From Chitinophagales bacterium (GTDB lineage Bacteria > Bacteroidota > Bacteroidia > Chitinophagales > Saprospiraceae), in contig JAAFIM010000036.1 in the NCBI GenBank assembly GCA_013297745.1, forward strand, positions 1 through 33,973: a DNA stretch of 33,973 nt, read 5' to 3'. Under the pieces are notes generated by a model. It saw only the letters and a list, made by a program, of their open reading frames with translations, was not told the DNA's origin and did no database searches. Both the position numbers and the translations under genes were made by a program. Each line of letters starts with the position of its first letter. Position 1 is the stretch's first letter. Shown in pieces: positions 16,901-23,917 of this stretch.

Positions 16901-18037
16901 CGCAACGTTAACGTGGTGATTACCCCTGACCAAAGCAAATGGAGCCGTTGTATCGTGGTAGAAACAGGAAACAAATTCCATCAAAACGGACTTGGTTTTG
17001 GCACACTTCCTAGTGGCAAAGACCAATTGGGTTGGAAAAACAATCAACCTTCGATAGGTAAAGATGGTAATCCTGACGGTACAGGCAATGGTATGTCTTG
17101 GTTCCCCGGTTTTGTATATGATGTAGAAACAGGCGAGCGTTTGAATATATTCTTTGGTGAAAATTCTTTGTTGAATGGTGGTTTCTTTGATGAAAATCAA
17201 TACCCCAAAGCTGCCACAGGCAATGATATGATTTATAATCCTACAGATTTGCGCCAAGCAGGTTTTGGTATAGATAATCCTACAACTTATTTATCTTTAG
17301 TATTGGGTGGTCAGCACATGATTTATGTGACCAACTCTGTATATGATGAGTGCCAATCTTTGGTTACTAACTATTATAATCCCCCTCCTGTTGCTGCTTT
17401 TACCCCTCAATATAAATTGTTGAGAGATAGAGAATTGATTTGGGCTTCATTGGGTTATATGAAAGAGGGAACTTCTATGCAAGGTGCAAAACAAAATATA
17501 CCACCTTCTGAAGTGACCTTCAAATTGCGTGTTTCTACCCCGTACCAAATTGCGAGAGCTACCAACCAAAACCAAGGCTTCCCGCTATATAGTTTTGATT
17601 TGGGCAAATTATCACCTTCCAAAGAGGAAAAAAATACAGCTCAAACTGCTTTGGATTTGATAAATATAGTACCTAATCCATACTATGCTTACTCTGATTA
17701 CGAAGTTACAGAAATTGATAACGTGATTAAAGTGGTTAACTTACCTCCCAAATGTGTAGTTCGTATCTATTCTATAGATGGTCGTTTTGTACGCGAGTTT
17801 AACGTTTCACAAGATTATAATGCTACTAGTTTGAATGGTATTATCAAATTGGGTTCTTTTGGTAGTGGTGATATAGAAAATCAAATTTCTACCTCAGTCA
17901 ATTGGGATTTGAAAAATATGGCTGGTGTGCCTGTATCTAGTGGAGTTTATCTTGTGCACGTAGTTGTGCCAGAAGTAGGCGAGCGCGTATTAAAAAGTTT
18001 TATCATCAATAGAGCTTTTGACGCACAAAAACTATAA
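13991..18037 (+). CDS. large secreted surface protein with T9SS-like C-terminal domain
   Basis: 1348 residues with a signal peptide (MNRLKQLAFTLFSLCIAPQLLQA). The body is beta-rich, with many Gly/Asp/Asn/Tyr turns and scattered cysteines, and no catalytic signature I can name. Around residues 570-690 there is a fibronectin/FlgD-like section (NFEGYKIYQVVSP ... NHKPYYFCVVAYGHNEF). The last ~120 residues contain IVPNPYYAYSDYEV, CVVRIYSIDGRFVREF, WDLKNMAGVPVSSGVYLVHV and end LKSFIINRAFDAQKL: the pattern of type A T9SS sorting domains/FlgD-like Ig folds of Bacteroidota. It would cross the outer membrane through T9SS and stay at, or leave, the surface. It lies between the receptor and the PorV-like gene, each boundary marked by a terminator. 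Confidence 0.82.
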   Translation: MNRLKQLAFTLFSLCIAPQLLQAREFISSNHNPPPPNNFPRAANCSESRAGTELSINNVRAFLGAGGRVWYDLQRGSYIVPNVDPASGRPQVSSLYAGGIWLGAYDAVGNLILAAQKFNQGVDYWSGPLDPLTGVVEKSVCEEWDRHFRVLGADIDALRADYFAPDPATGQSDNRIDSRPSRGILGWPARGNPYFSEIYGFDLPDQDLAPFIEPLGREDGIYDPLDGDHPVIEVAGCGADYLNPVYADEMIWWVFNDRGNVHSESSGQPMSMEIQALAFAYRTTDAINNMSFYRYKLLNRNTLSLRSTYFALWSDPDLGCYLDDKIGVDTATGLGYVYNGDANDDASCGTALGYGTVVPALGVDYFRGPLDSAGNQLGLSSFQYHVAGGGPTGDPNAALGFYRLMSGFWPDGTPVTYEVGGDGYVAGGSGTPTPYVFPSFPNDQGAGAWSMCTGGNTASDFRFLHVSGPFTLLPGATNELISGVVWVPEVPDYPCPSLRGLVEADVLAQNLFDDCFKLTDGPDAPYMDVVELENELVLNLSYLPAQNNYQLKYEERPASLRGESDSTYNFEGYKIYQVVSPNTSVTELEDPEKARLVYQTDLRNGIDKVTNWSVFPDEDVRAFVPKIMVEGEDKGIKHTYVVKEDKFAVTNNKLVNHKPYYFCVVAYGHNEFIQYDPATNTGQANPYLQGRKNFRIYTGIPRNNSPEYFGAVINSQYGDAPQINRLDGKGNGGALFLNVADQPTFEANLLSGANTSSILYAQGQGPVDVKVVDPLRVPKGVYNLYIGDQTYRWTRDANTGVYTANVPTNATVLQDSLYWALKGDSDPTKVWFSYQSLDIKYEHYIPELGISIAVERIPFPGTNGVSGWVGSSVEYKDSATAVRWYEPVLDEPSGIFNMLKTSNAQDDAARDPQEEYSTSVGGFYPVPICDCRYTGAEFYFTPSQVTGGNQYCDLLRTTNQAHINSLLNRQRNVNVVITPDQSKWSRCIVVETGNKFHQNGLGFGTLPSGKDQLGWKNNQPSIGKDGNPDGTGNGMSWFPGFVYDVETGERLNIFFGENSLLNGGFFDENQYPKAATGNDMIYNPTDLRQAGFGIDNPTTYLSLVLGGQHMIYVTNSVYDECQSLVTNYYNPPPVAAFTPQYKLLRDRELIWASLGYMKEGTSMQGAKQNIPPSEVTFKLRVSTPYQIARATNQNQGFPLYSFDLGKLSPSKEEKNTAQTALDLINIVPNPYYAYSDYEVTEIDNVIKVVNLPPKCVVRIYSIDGRFVREFNVSQDYNATSLNGIIKLGSFGSGDIENQISTSVNWDLKNMAGVPVSSGVYLVHVVVPEVGERVLKSFIINRAFDAQKL

Positions 18038-18057
18038 TTTATCTTAACCAACGATTG

Positions 18058-18089
18058 GTAGCTCACAGTCATCCTGTGGGCTACTTTTT
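18058..18089 (+). terminator. terminator between surface protein and PorV-like genes
   Basis: GTAGCTCACAG (18058-18068) pairs with CTGTGGGCTAC (18074-18084) over 11 bp with one wobble, loop TCATC, followed by five T. The next ATG is only 19 nt on, so the PorV-like gene depends on read-through or on a promoter hidden in the cargo gene. Confidence 0.75.
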
Positions 18090-18107
18090 AAACTTTATGC
18101 GATTTTT

Positions 18108-19193
18108 ATGATTAAAAATTATTCACTAATAGCCGCTTGCTTGTTGGGTATGTTTTGCAGCCCCTTGGCTTATGCTGGTAATCCTGACCGACAAGGTGAA
18201 GGTGCAGCTTTCGAACTTTTGCTTAATCCTTGGGCGCGTAGCGTTGGATTGAACGGATTGATTACAGCCCGTACAACTGGGGTAGAAGCCTTATATTTTA
18301 ATCCTTCTGGTTTGGCTCGTACTCGTACAAAGACTGAAATTATGGCTAGCCACTCACTTTATTTGGTAGGCACTGATATGTCGATAAGTGCAGCTGGTAT
18401 GGCGCAACGTGTTAGTGAAAATGGCACTATAGGGATTTCTTTGATGTCTGTTGGTTTTGGTGATATTCCTTTGACTACCACCAACCAGCCTGAAGGTATT
18501 ACCACTTTCCGCCCTCGTTTTTTTAATATGGGGATTTCTTATGGGCATATATTCCGCGACGCAGCCACCAAAAGAGAAAAAGTAGCTGTAGGTTTTACCA
18601 CAAGGGTAGTTTCTGAATCTATTGCCAATGCTTCTGCTTCTGCTGTAGCTTTTGATGCTGGGGTGCAGTACTATGCTGGTCAAAACAATCAGGTGAAATT
18701 TGGTATAGCCTTGCGCAATATCGGTTCCAAAATGCGTTACAAAGGCGAAGGGCTTTCTTATGTGGGTGTAGCCCCCAACCGTACCACGCAAGCGACTGTC
18801 CAACAACGTACCACTTCTGCTGATTTGCCCGCTTTATTGCACTTGGGTATCTCTTATGATTTTTTGATTGGAAAAGACTCTCTTGGCAATTCCGCTCAAC
18901 GCTTGACTGTAGTGGGCAATTTTACCGCCAACTCTTATTCTCGTGACCAAATGGGTATAGGTGCTGAATATGCGTTCAAAGAGATGTTTATGGTGCGTGC
19001 TGGTTACAAATACGAATCCAAAATGTATGACAATACCGTCAATGGCACAGTATCTACTGGGCTTACTATGGGTGCATCAGTAGAAACACCGATAGCCAAA
19101 GGCAGCCAACGCCGTATAGCTTTTGATTATGCTTTTGAATATACTCGTATTTTTAAAGGTACTCACTCTTTGGGGCTTAAATTTAACCTCTAA
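18108..19193 (+). CDS. PorV/PorQ-family outer-membrane protein
   Basis: 361 residues: signal peptide (MIKNYSLIAACLLGMFCSPLAYA), then the family start GAAFELLLNPWARSVGLNG and GVEALYFNPSGLAR, which mark the PorV/PorQ (UPF0164) group of FadL-like 14-strand barrels, ending FKGTHSLGLKFNL. PorV is the T9SS subunit that takes cargo from the SprA translocon to the attachment complex; PorQ tethers PorZ. Family members beside a single large cargo gene are common in Bacteroidota and may be dedicated to that cargo. I cannot tell PorV from a dedicated paralogue, so no symbol is given. A strong bidirectional terminator follows. Confidence 0.88.
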   Translation: MIKNYSLIAACLLGMFCSPLAYAGNPDRQGEGAAFELLLNPWARSVGLNGLITARTTGVEALYFNPSGLARTRTKTEIMASHSLYLVGTDMSISAAGMAQRVSENGTIGISLMSVGFGDIPLTTTNQPEGITTFRPRFFNMGISYGHIFRDAATKREKVAVGFTTRVVSESIANASASAVAFDAGVQYYAGQNNQVKFGIALRNIGSKMRYKGEGLSYVGVAPNRTTQATVQQRTTSADLPALLHLGISYDFLIGKDSLGNSAQRLTVVGNFTANSYSRDQMGIGAEYAFKEMFMVRAGYKYESKMYDNTVNGTVSTGLTMGASVETPIAKGSQRRIAFDYAFEYTRIFKGTHSLGLKFNL

Positions 19194-19215
19194 ACTTTTG
19201 CTATCTATCTTATAA

Positions 19216-19253
19216 AAAAAACGTTTCCTTACTTATGTAGGGAAACGTTTTTT
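19216..19253. terminator. bidirectional terminator between convergent genes
   Basis: A 17-bp stem with one wobble and a TTAT loop (AAAAAACGTTTCCTTAC with GTAGGGAAACGTTTTTT), flanked by A-run and T-run, so it can end transcripts from both the PorV-like gene and the convergent lipoprotein gene. Confidence 0.92.
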
Positions 19254-19270
19254 ATTTATATCAATTTCTT

Positions 19271-20194
19271 TTATTTGGTTTCCCACAATCTTAGTTTTAG
19301 TTTGTATTTGTCATCACTCAAATACAAGTATTGTTTTTCCACCGCATATTTCATCCCGTTGCTTATGATAGCTACAGGTAGCTCCGTTTTTGAGTTGGGG
19401 CAAGCCATAGTTGTACAAATTCCTGACAAATCTTTGTTTTTATCCCAGCTAATTGTTCCATTTTTAGTATCAAATCCTTTGAACGTATGCGAACAACTGT
19501 TGCAATCTGGTGAATAATCGTATCCTTTGCTATCAAAACCAATAAATAAAGGTTTTTTTAATTTTTTTTCATCCAACCTTTCCCCATCCAATGCTTTATA
19601 GGCTACTATTTGCCATCTGGTATTTTTCAACTCGGTCAAATTAACTTCGCTTAGCGGTTTATATTTTTTTAATATATAAGTTCCCCCCGAAAAACTAAGC
19701 TCTAAATGATTGTTTTTCTTAATCTGATATTTCATATTTTCTTCCCAAACTATATCAAATTCATTAGCCAATTTATCAGCATTGTTATTTTCTATGCTTG
19801 CGTATGAATCCAAACAACCTTTTTCTGTGCAACTTGTAAAACTGCCCTTTTTTACCCCAAGCAGTTGCGTTTTTGTTTCGTAATCGACATCTAGCTGGCA
19901 GCTGTTGCAGTCATTGGGAAAATCATCGTTAAAACTAACCCCTTTATCGTTGAAACGGAATACTTTTATACCACTATAATTAATTTCTTGCCCTTCGGGG
20001 TCTAGATAAGTGATTAGCATCCAAGCATTTTTAAACAATAAATCGTTTGTTTCCGTATTGTTATAATAATCATTTTGATTATTTACAAGACTTGGTATTT
20101 CAGCAGTTGATGCTATTATAGCATTATTTTTACCCGTTTGGCAGGCGGAAAGGGCTAAGTTGATGGCGATTAAACCCCAAAAAAATTTATTCAT
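19271..20194 (-). CDS. lipoprotein with two META-like domains
   Basis: 307 residues with a lipoprotein signal (LALSAC; lipidated Cys18). Two related domains follow, about 50-175 and 185-305. Each starts with a Trp-containing strand (NAWMLITY; NTRWQIVAY), then has an acidic DCNSC motif (DCNSCQ; DCNSCSHTF), a second Cys pair (SCTEKGC; CTTMACPNS) and a final strand (KYQIKKNNHLELSF; MKYAVEKQYLYLSD). This is the layout of META/HslJ domains, where the CN and MACP motifs are hallmarks. Each domain has four Cys, which could pair as disulfides or bind metal. META/HslJ proteins are linked to heat or novobiocin resistance in E. coli; the role here is unknown. It is transcribed alone, from a candidate promoter at 20248. 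Confidence 0.8.
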   Translation of the reverse strand: MNKFFWGLIAINLALSACQTGKNNAIIASTAEIPSLVNNQNDYYNNTETNDLLFKNAWMLITYLDPEGQEINYSGIKVFRFNDKGVSFNDDFPNDCNSCQLDVDYETKTQLLGVKKGSFTSCTEKGCLDSYASIENNNADKLANEFDIVWEENMKYQIKKNNHLELSFSGGTYILKKYKPLSEVNLTELKNTRWQIVAYKALDGERLDEKKLKKPLFIGFDSKGYDYSPDCNSCSHTFKGFDTKNGTISWDKNKDLSGICTTMACPNSKTELPVAIISNGMKYAVEKQYLYLSDDKYKLKLRLWETK

Positions 20195-20247
20195 AATAAA
20201 TTTAACGTTTTATGTTTAGTAATTAATGGTTGGTATAAACCAAGATG

Positions 20248-20255
20248 CAAATATA
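20248..20255 (-). promoter_or_regulatory. candidate -7 box for the lipoprotein gene
   Basis: On the minus strand this reads TATATTTG (TAnnTTTG), giving a leader of about 45-50 nt before the ATG at 20194. No TTTG is seen at the -33 position. Confidence 0.4.
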
Positions 20256-20292
20256 TATAAAAGTGTTGTATGGTCTAATAGCTTAATTTTTT

Positions 20293-21486
20293 TTAAATTA
20301 ATTTAGCTTTTAATCCTAAAACGGCTTTTTCCCAACTTGCTAGCTTGTTTTTATAAACAACCAACAACTCTTGAGCATCAGGGCGGGTAGAATTGGGCAA
20401 TAATTTGACCAACTCGCGCATACCCATCCCGTACTCTGGGCTGTGGGTTAAGCAATTTATCCACGTATCAATAATTAGCTCGGTTTGTTCGCTTTTTTGG
20501 TAAATTTCTACCAATGTTTTATAATAAGATTCGTCTGTGGGTCGCTCTTTTATACTTTCCCAAAGGTTATGAATGGCTTTTTTGGACTTGCCTTTTGCGG
20601 TCAATATCAACGCTTTGGCTTCTGAATACTCGGTAGGGTCGTCGTTTTGTTTGAACTGTTTTAAATACTTGTGGGCTAAGTCCATATTGCCCGCGCGTAT
20701 GGCTTGCATACTCAAGTGAAAATGGATATTATCTATCAAATCGCCCGCAAAATACTGAATATCTACGCTGTCCGCGATTAAATTTAAACCATCTTGCCAA
20801 ATTTTAGCCGATTCTTCTATTTTGCCAACCCCTTGATGCATCAAACCCCGCAACCAAATAAATCTAAACTGTTCGGTTTCATCCAAATTGGGGTCTTGTT
20901 GATAAGCCAACGCCTCTTTATCCATTTGGGGGAATAATTCAATCAGATTATTGTGCGGAAAATGATAGTGAGCCAACCATTGCATAAATGTTTCTACGCT
21001 TGTGGTTGTAGGTGCGTGTTGATAATGCAACCAAGCGATTTCGGTAGCTAGTAGATATTGATTTTTTTCATAAAAACAATAATAACCCACGTCTGCTAAA
21101 ATAGTCAATAATTCGGGGCTGCTTATAAAAACAATTTTTATCCTGTCCCAATACTCCAAAAAATAGCCGAAAGCGGCTTCTACAGTAGCTTTTGGTTTGA
21201 TTTGGATAGCGTCGCATAGATAACTAAACCCTTTTTTTGCCCATTCCAAAAACTTAAAGCGGCTTTTATATTTTTTTAATAGGTCGTAACGGGCGTGTTC
21301 TCTAAAAAAGTTATCTATAGTGGTTTTATAGCTGCTATTTAATAAAAATTGAGCGCAGAGAATGGGCATAAATTCTTCTATTTGCTCCAAATTATTAGCT
21401 AAATTGAATAAGCCTAACTCTAAATTGGACAAATCTTCATCTGCTAATAAGCGTTTTAGATTTTCAATCTCTTGTGAATTTAACAT
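20293..21486 (-). CDS. TPR-like helical repeat protein, cytosolic
   Basis: 397 residues, no signal peptide or membrane segment, entirely helical by composition. The C-terminal half has TPR-like helix pairs (AIRAGNMDLAHKYLKQF; ALILTAKGKSKKAIHNLWESI; YYKTLVEIYQKSEQTELIIDTW). The N-terminal part (~1-100) has paired acidic helices (NLKRLLADEDLSNLELGLFNLANNLEQ). Such proteins are usually scaffolds for protein interaction. No partner is evident, and its neighbours are unrelated in function. The 98-bp gap to the lipoprotein gene carries a candidate promoter of that gene. Upstream (21490-21522) is a simple GTTAGTGGTTAGT-type repeat. Confidence 0.78.
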   Translation of the reverse strand: MLNSQEIENLKRLLADEDLSNLELGLFNLANNLEQIEEFMPILCAQFLLNSSYKTTIDNFFREHARYDLLKKYKSRFKFLEWAKKGFSYLCDAIQIKPKATVEAAFGYFLEYWDRIKIVFISSPELLTILADVGYYCFYEKNQYLLATEIAWLHYQHAPTTTSVETFMQWLAHYHFPHNNLIELFPQMDKEALAYQQDPNLDETEQFRFIWLRGLMHQGVGKIEESAKIWQDGLNLIADSVDIQYFAGDLIDNIHFHLSMQAIRAGNMDLAHKYLKQFKQNDDPTEYSEAKALILTAKGKSKKAIHNLWESIKERPTDESYYKTLVEIYQKSEQTELIIDTWINCLTHSPEYGMGMRELVKLLPNSTRPDAQELLVVYKNKLASWEKAVLGLKAKLI

Positions 21487-21575
21487 AAGTAGTGGTTAGT
21501 TGTTAGTGGTTAGTGGTTAGTTAAGTATGAAAAAGTATTTAATTAACAATATAAATTATATGTTGTGTATCAATA

Positions 21576-21619
21576 GCGTGGGGTTTCGCTTTGCGGTTCT
21601 ACCGATTTATACCCCACGC
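21576..21619. repeat. palindromic hairpin repeat, long form, copy A
   Basis: Stem GCGTGGGGT/ACCCCACGC (9 bp, perfect) around a 26-nt interior. The interior contains a nested CGGT-TCT-ACCG hairpin and is nearly identical to that of copy B. Confidence 0.85.
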
Positions 21620-21637
21620 GGTGCAAAAATATTATTA

Positions 21638-21681
21638 GCGTTGGGTTTCGCTTCGCGGTTCTACCGATTTATACCCAACGC
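21638..21681. repeat. palindromic hairpin repeat, long form, copy B
   Basis: Stem GCGTTGGGT/ACCCAACGC (9 bp, perfect). Same length and interior as copy A with one interior base change, but the fifth stem pair is changed on both sides (G-C to T-A), keeping the pairing. Confidence 0.85.
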
Positions 21682-21713
21682 AAGAATAAAGTTTTATAAA
21701 ATGTATTTTTGGT

Positions 21714-21736
21714 GTGTTGGGTGTAAAACCCAACAC
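21714..21736. repeat. palindromic hairpin repeat, short form, copy C
   Basis: Stem GTGTTGGGT/ACCCAACAC (9 bp, perfect), loop GTAAA. Looks like the long form with the 21-nt interior removed. Stem pairs differ from copies A and B on both arms. Confidence 0.85.
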
Positions 21737-21758
21737 TAATAAGGTTTTTTTATTTACT

Positions 21759-21781
21759 GCACGGGGTATAAAACCCCGTGC
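21759..21781. repeat. palindromic hairpin repeat, short form, copy D
   Basis: Stem GCACGGGGT/ACCCCGTGC (9 bp, perfect), loop ATAAA. Same loop and right flank (CTATTG) as the copy at 25-47. The rest of the 21487-22206 gene-free stretch is AT-rich filler plus the 21-bp array; ORFs crossing it are products of the repeats. Confidence 0.85.
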
Positions 21782-21877
21782 TATTGTAAAAAATCTATAC
21801 TCTCGTAACTCCAATATTGTAAAAAATTTATGCTGCTGTTACTTACTTTTTAAATTTAATATTATTAGTTATTATTG

Positions 21878-22150
21878 GTTACAATTCTTGCGTTATCTAC
21901 AACAATTCTTGCGTTGACTACAACAATCCTTGCGTTGACTACAACAATCCTTGCGTTGACTACAACAATCATTACGTTGACTACAACAATCATTGCGTTG
22001 ACTACAACAATCATCGCGTTGACTACAACAATCATCGCGTTGACTACAACAATCCTTGCGTTGACTACAACAATCATTACGTTGACTACAACAATCATCG
22101 CGTTGACTACAACAATCATTGCGTTGACTACAGTAATTAATACGATTTCT
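21878..22150. repeat. 21-bp minisatellite, 11 full copies plus degenerate ends
   Basis: Eleven head-to-tail 21-bp units (ACAACAATC..TGCGTTGACT type) run from 21899 to 22129; degenerate units flank them on each side. Only positions 9-12 of the unit vary (CCTTG, CATTA, CATTG, CATCG), and variants recur in similar order (units 4-6 and 9-10 and onwards), which suggests block duplication. No stop codon falls in the unit in several frames, so long ORFs on both strands (Cys-Cys-Ser-Gln-Arg heptads on the minus strand, Thr/Leu/Ile heptads on the plus) appear automatically. It lies just past the lysS terminator. Confidence 0.95.
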
Positions 22151-22152
22151 AT

Positions 22153-22190
22153 AAAAAAATCCCAACAAGTGCTAAAACCTGTTGGGATTT
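22153..22190 (-). terminator. intrinsic terminator of lysS
   Basis: AAATCCCAACA (22157-22167) pairs with TGTTGGGATTT (22180-22190), 11 bp perfect; on the minus strand a T-run follows (22153-22159). It lies 17 nt after the lysS stop. Confidence 0.85.
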
Positions 22191-22206
22191 ATGGTGTAAA
22201 AGCGGT

Positions 22207-23733
22207 TTATTCCGTAACTTCGTTTTTGGTTTCTGGGCGCATTTGTGGGAAGAATAAAACCTCTTGTATAGAGTGTTGGTTGCTCATCAACATCGTCAAG
22301 CGGTCTATACCAATACCCAAACCCGACATAGGCGGCATACCGTACTCCATAGCGCGGAGAAAATCCTCGTCCAAAGCCATAGCTTCATCATCACCTCGTT
22401 TGGCCAACTCCAATTGATGCTCAAAACGCTCGCGTTGGTCTATAGCATCGTTCAACTCGGTGTAGGCGTTGGCGATTTCTTTACCCAACACAAACAGCTC
22501 AAAACGTTCTACCAAACCCTCTTTGCTGCGGTGTTTTTTGGCTAACGGGGTCATTTCCAACGGATGGTCGGTGATGAAAGTGGGTTGGATTAGATTTTTT
22601 TCCACTTTGGCGGAGAATATCTCATCTACCAATTTGCCTACGCCCATCGTATTATCTACACCTATTTTTAGCTCGCGGCAGATTTGGCGCAATTCTTCTT
22701 CTGATTTGCCCGTAAGGTCGTGTCCTGTGTATTTTTCTATAGATTCAAACATAGACATTTTGGCGTATTCGCCCCCAAATTCTATAGTGTGTCCTTCTAT
22801 TTCTATAGCGGTGCGGTTGTGTAGTTGGGTACAAATATAAGCCAATAATTCTTCTGTCATAGCCATCATCCAAACGTAGTCTTTATATGCCACATAGATT
22901 TCCATTGAGGTAAATTCTGGGTTGTGTTTGTAAGACATACCTTCGTTGCGGAACATTCTGCCGATTTCATACACGCCATCAAAACCGCCGATAATCAACC
23001 TTTTGAGGTATAATTCGTTGGCTATACGCAAGTACAAACCCATATCAAGCGCATTATGGTGAGTAGAGAACGGACGAGCAGAAGCGCCACCGTGTACAGG
23101 ATGCAAAATGGGCGTTTCTACCTCCAACCAATCGTGACTATCAAAGAAAGCACGCATCGAACGGATAAGTTTGTTGCGCATCAAAAACGTTTTTTTGATT
23201 TCTGCATTGACGGTCAAATCTACATAGCGTTGTCTGTGGCGCAGTTCGGGATTATTGAAAGCATCATAAATGTTGCCATCTTTATCTTTTTTGACTATAG
23301 GCAAAGGGCGCAAGGCTTTGGATAGGAAAGTGAATGAGGTAACGTGCAAAGAAATTTCGCCCATTTTGGTGCGGAACATATACCCAGAGACGCTGATATA
23401 ATCGCCAATATCGGTCAATTTTTTCAATACTTTATCAAAAAGGGTTTTGTCTTCGCCTGCACAAATATCGTCGCGGCGCACATATATTTGCAAACGCCCG
23501 CTACTGTCTTGCACTTCAGCAAAAACTGCTTTGCCCGCTTCGCGGATAGCCATTAATCTGCCCGCTATGCAAACGTCTTTGAGCAATTCGGGAGCTTCGT
23601 CTTTATACTCTGCTTTGAGTGTGGCTGTGAGATGAGTAACTGGTACTAATTCGTGGGGAAAAGCATTTATTCCCAATTCTTGGAGTTGGCGGAGATTGTC
23701 GCGGCGTACTATCTCTTGTTCGCTTAAAGCCAT
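22207..23733 (-). CDS. lysS: lysyl-tRNA synthetase, class II
   Basis: 508 residues, normal length. It joins lysine to tRNA-Lys with ATP. The N-terminal OB-fold anticodon-binding domain covers ~50-140 (VCIAGRLMAIREAGKAVFAEV). The class II catalytic core includes motif 1 around LEVETPIL (203-210), motif 2 FRNEG (261-265) followed by HNPEFTSMEIY, and motif 3 GLGIGIDRL (471-479). The GGASARPF loop (215-222) is also typical of LysRS. The ATG at 23733 is preceded by GTTAGTTGTTAGTT-like repeat DNA with no clear promoter; it may be read from rho through the 24-nt repeat spacer. Terminator at 22153-22190. Confidence 0.97.
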   Translation of the reverse strand: MALSEQEIVRRDNLRQLQELGINAFPHELVPVTHLTATLKAEYKDEAPELLKDVCIAGRLMAIREAGKAVFAEVQDSSGRLQIYVRRDDICAGEDKTLFDKVLKKLTDIGDYISVSGYMFRTKMGEISLHVTSFTFLSKALRPLPIVKKDKDGNIYDAFNNPELRHRQRYVDLTVNAEIKKTFLMRNKLIRSMRAFFDSHDWLEVETPILHPVHGGASARPFSTHHNALDMGLYLRIANELYLKRLIIGGFDGVYEIGRMFRNEGMSYKHNPEFTSMEIYVAYKDYVWMMAMTEELLAYICTQLHNRTAIEIEGHTIEFGGEYAKMSMFESIEKYTGHDLTGKSEEELRQICRELKIGVDNTMGVGKLVDEIFSAKVEKNLIQPTFITDHPLEMTPLAKKHRSKEGLVERFELFVLGKEIANAYTELNDAIDQRERFEHQLELAKRGDDEAMALDEDFLRAMEYGMPPMSGLGIGIDRLTMLMSNQHSIQEVLFFPQMRPETKNEVTE

Positions 23734-23788
23734 AATTTTTAGTTGTTAGTTGTTATTTGTTAATTGTTTTTTTTAGTTGAGGGGGAGT

Positions 23789-23912
23789 TTAGGAAGTCAG
23801 GATAGGAGGACGTTAGGAAGTTAGGATAGGAGGAGTTTAGGAAGTTAGGATTTTAGTATGGGAGGAAGTTAGGATAGGAAGAGTTTAGGAAGTTAGGATA
23901 GGAGGAGTTTAG
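23789..23912. repeat. 24-nt repeat family, purine-rich orientation
   Basis: About five imperfect units of TTAGGAAGTTAGGATAGGAG with GAGT, 24 nt, one of them enlarged and one shortened. Together with the array at 23918 it fills the 339-bp spacer between lysS and rho, which holds no ORF or recognisable promoter. Confidence 0.85.
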
Positions 23913-23917
23913 ACAAT

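Noticed and set aside
21487-21880. tRNA or structured RNA genes in the hairpin-repeat spacer
   Set aside because: The hairpins are short simple palindromes in repeated copies; no cloverleaf or T-loop sequence (GTTCRA) in proper context is present.
21878-22150. CRISPR array
   Set aside because: Units follow each other with no unique spacers and no cas genes are present; it is a minisatellite.
21878-22168. Long ORFs in the 21-bp repeat on both strands (Cys-Cys-Ser-Gln-Arg heptads on minus, Thr/Leu/Ile heptads on plus)
   Set aside because: The repeat unit lacks stop codons in several frames, so ORFs arise automatically; no promoter, signal peptide or conserved flank supports translation, and the minus-strand frame starts just past the lysS terminator.
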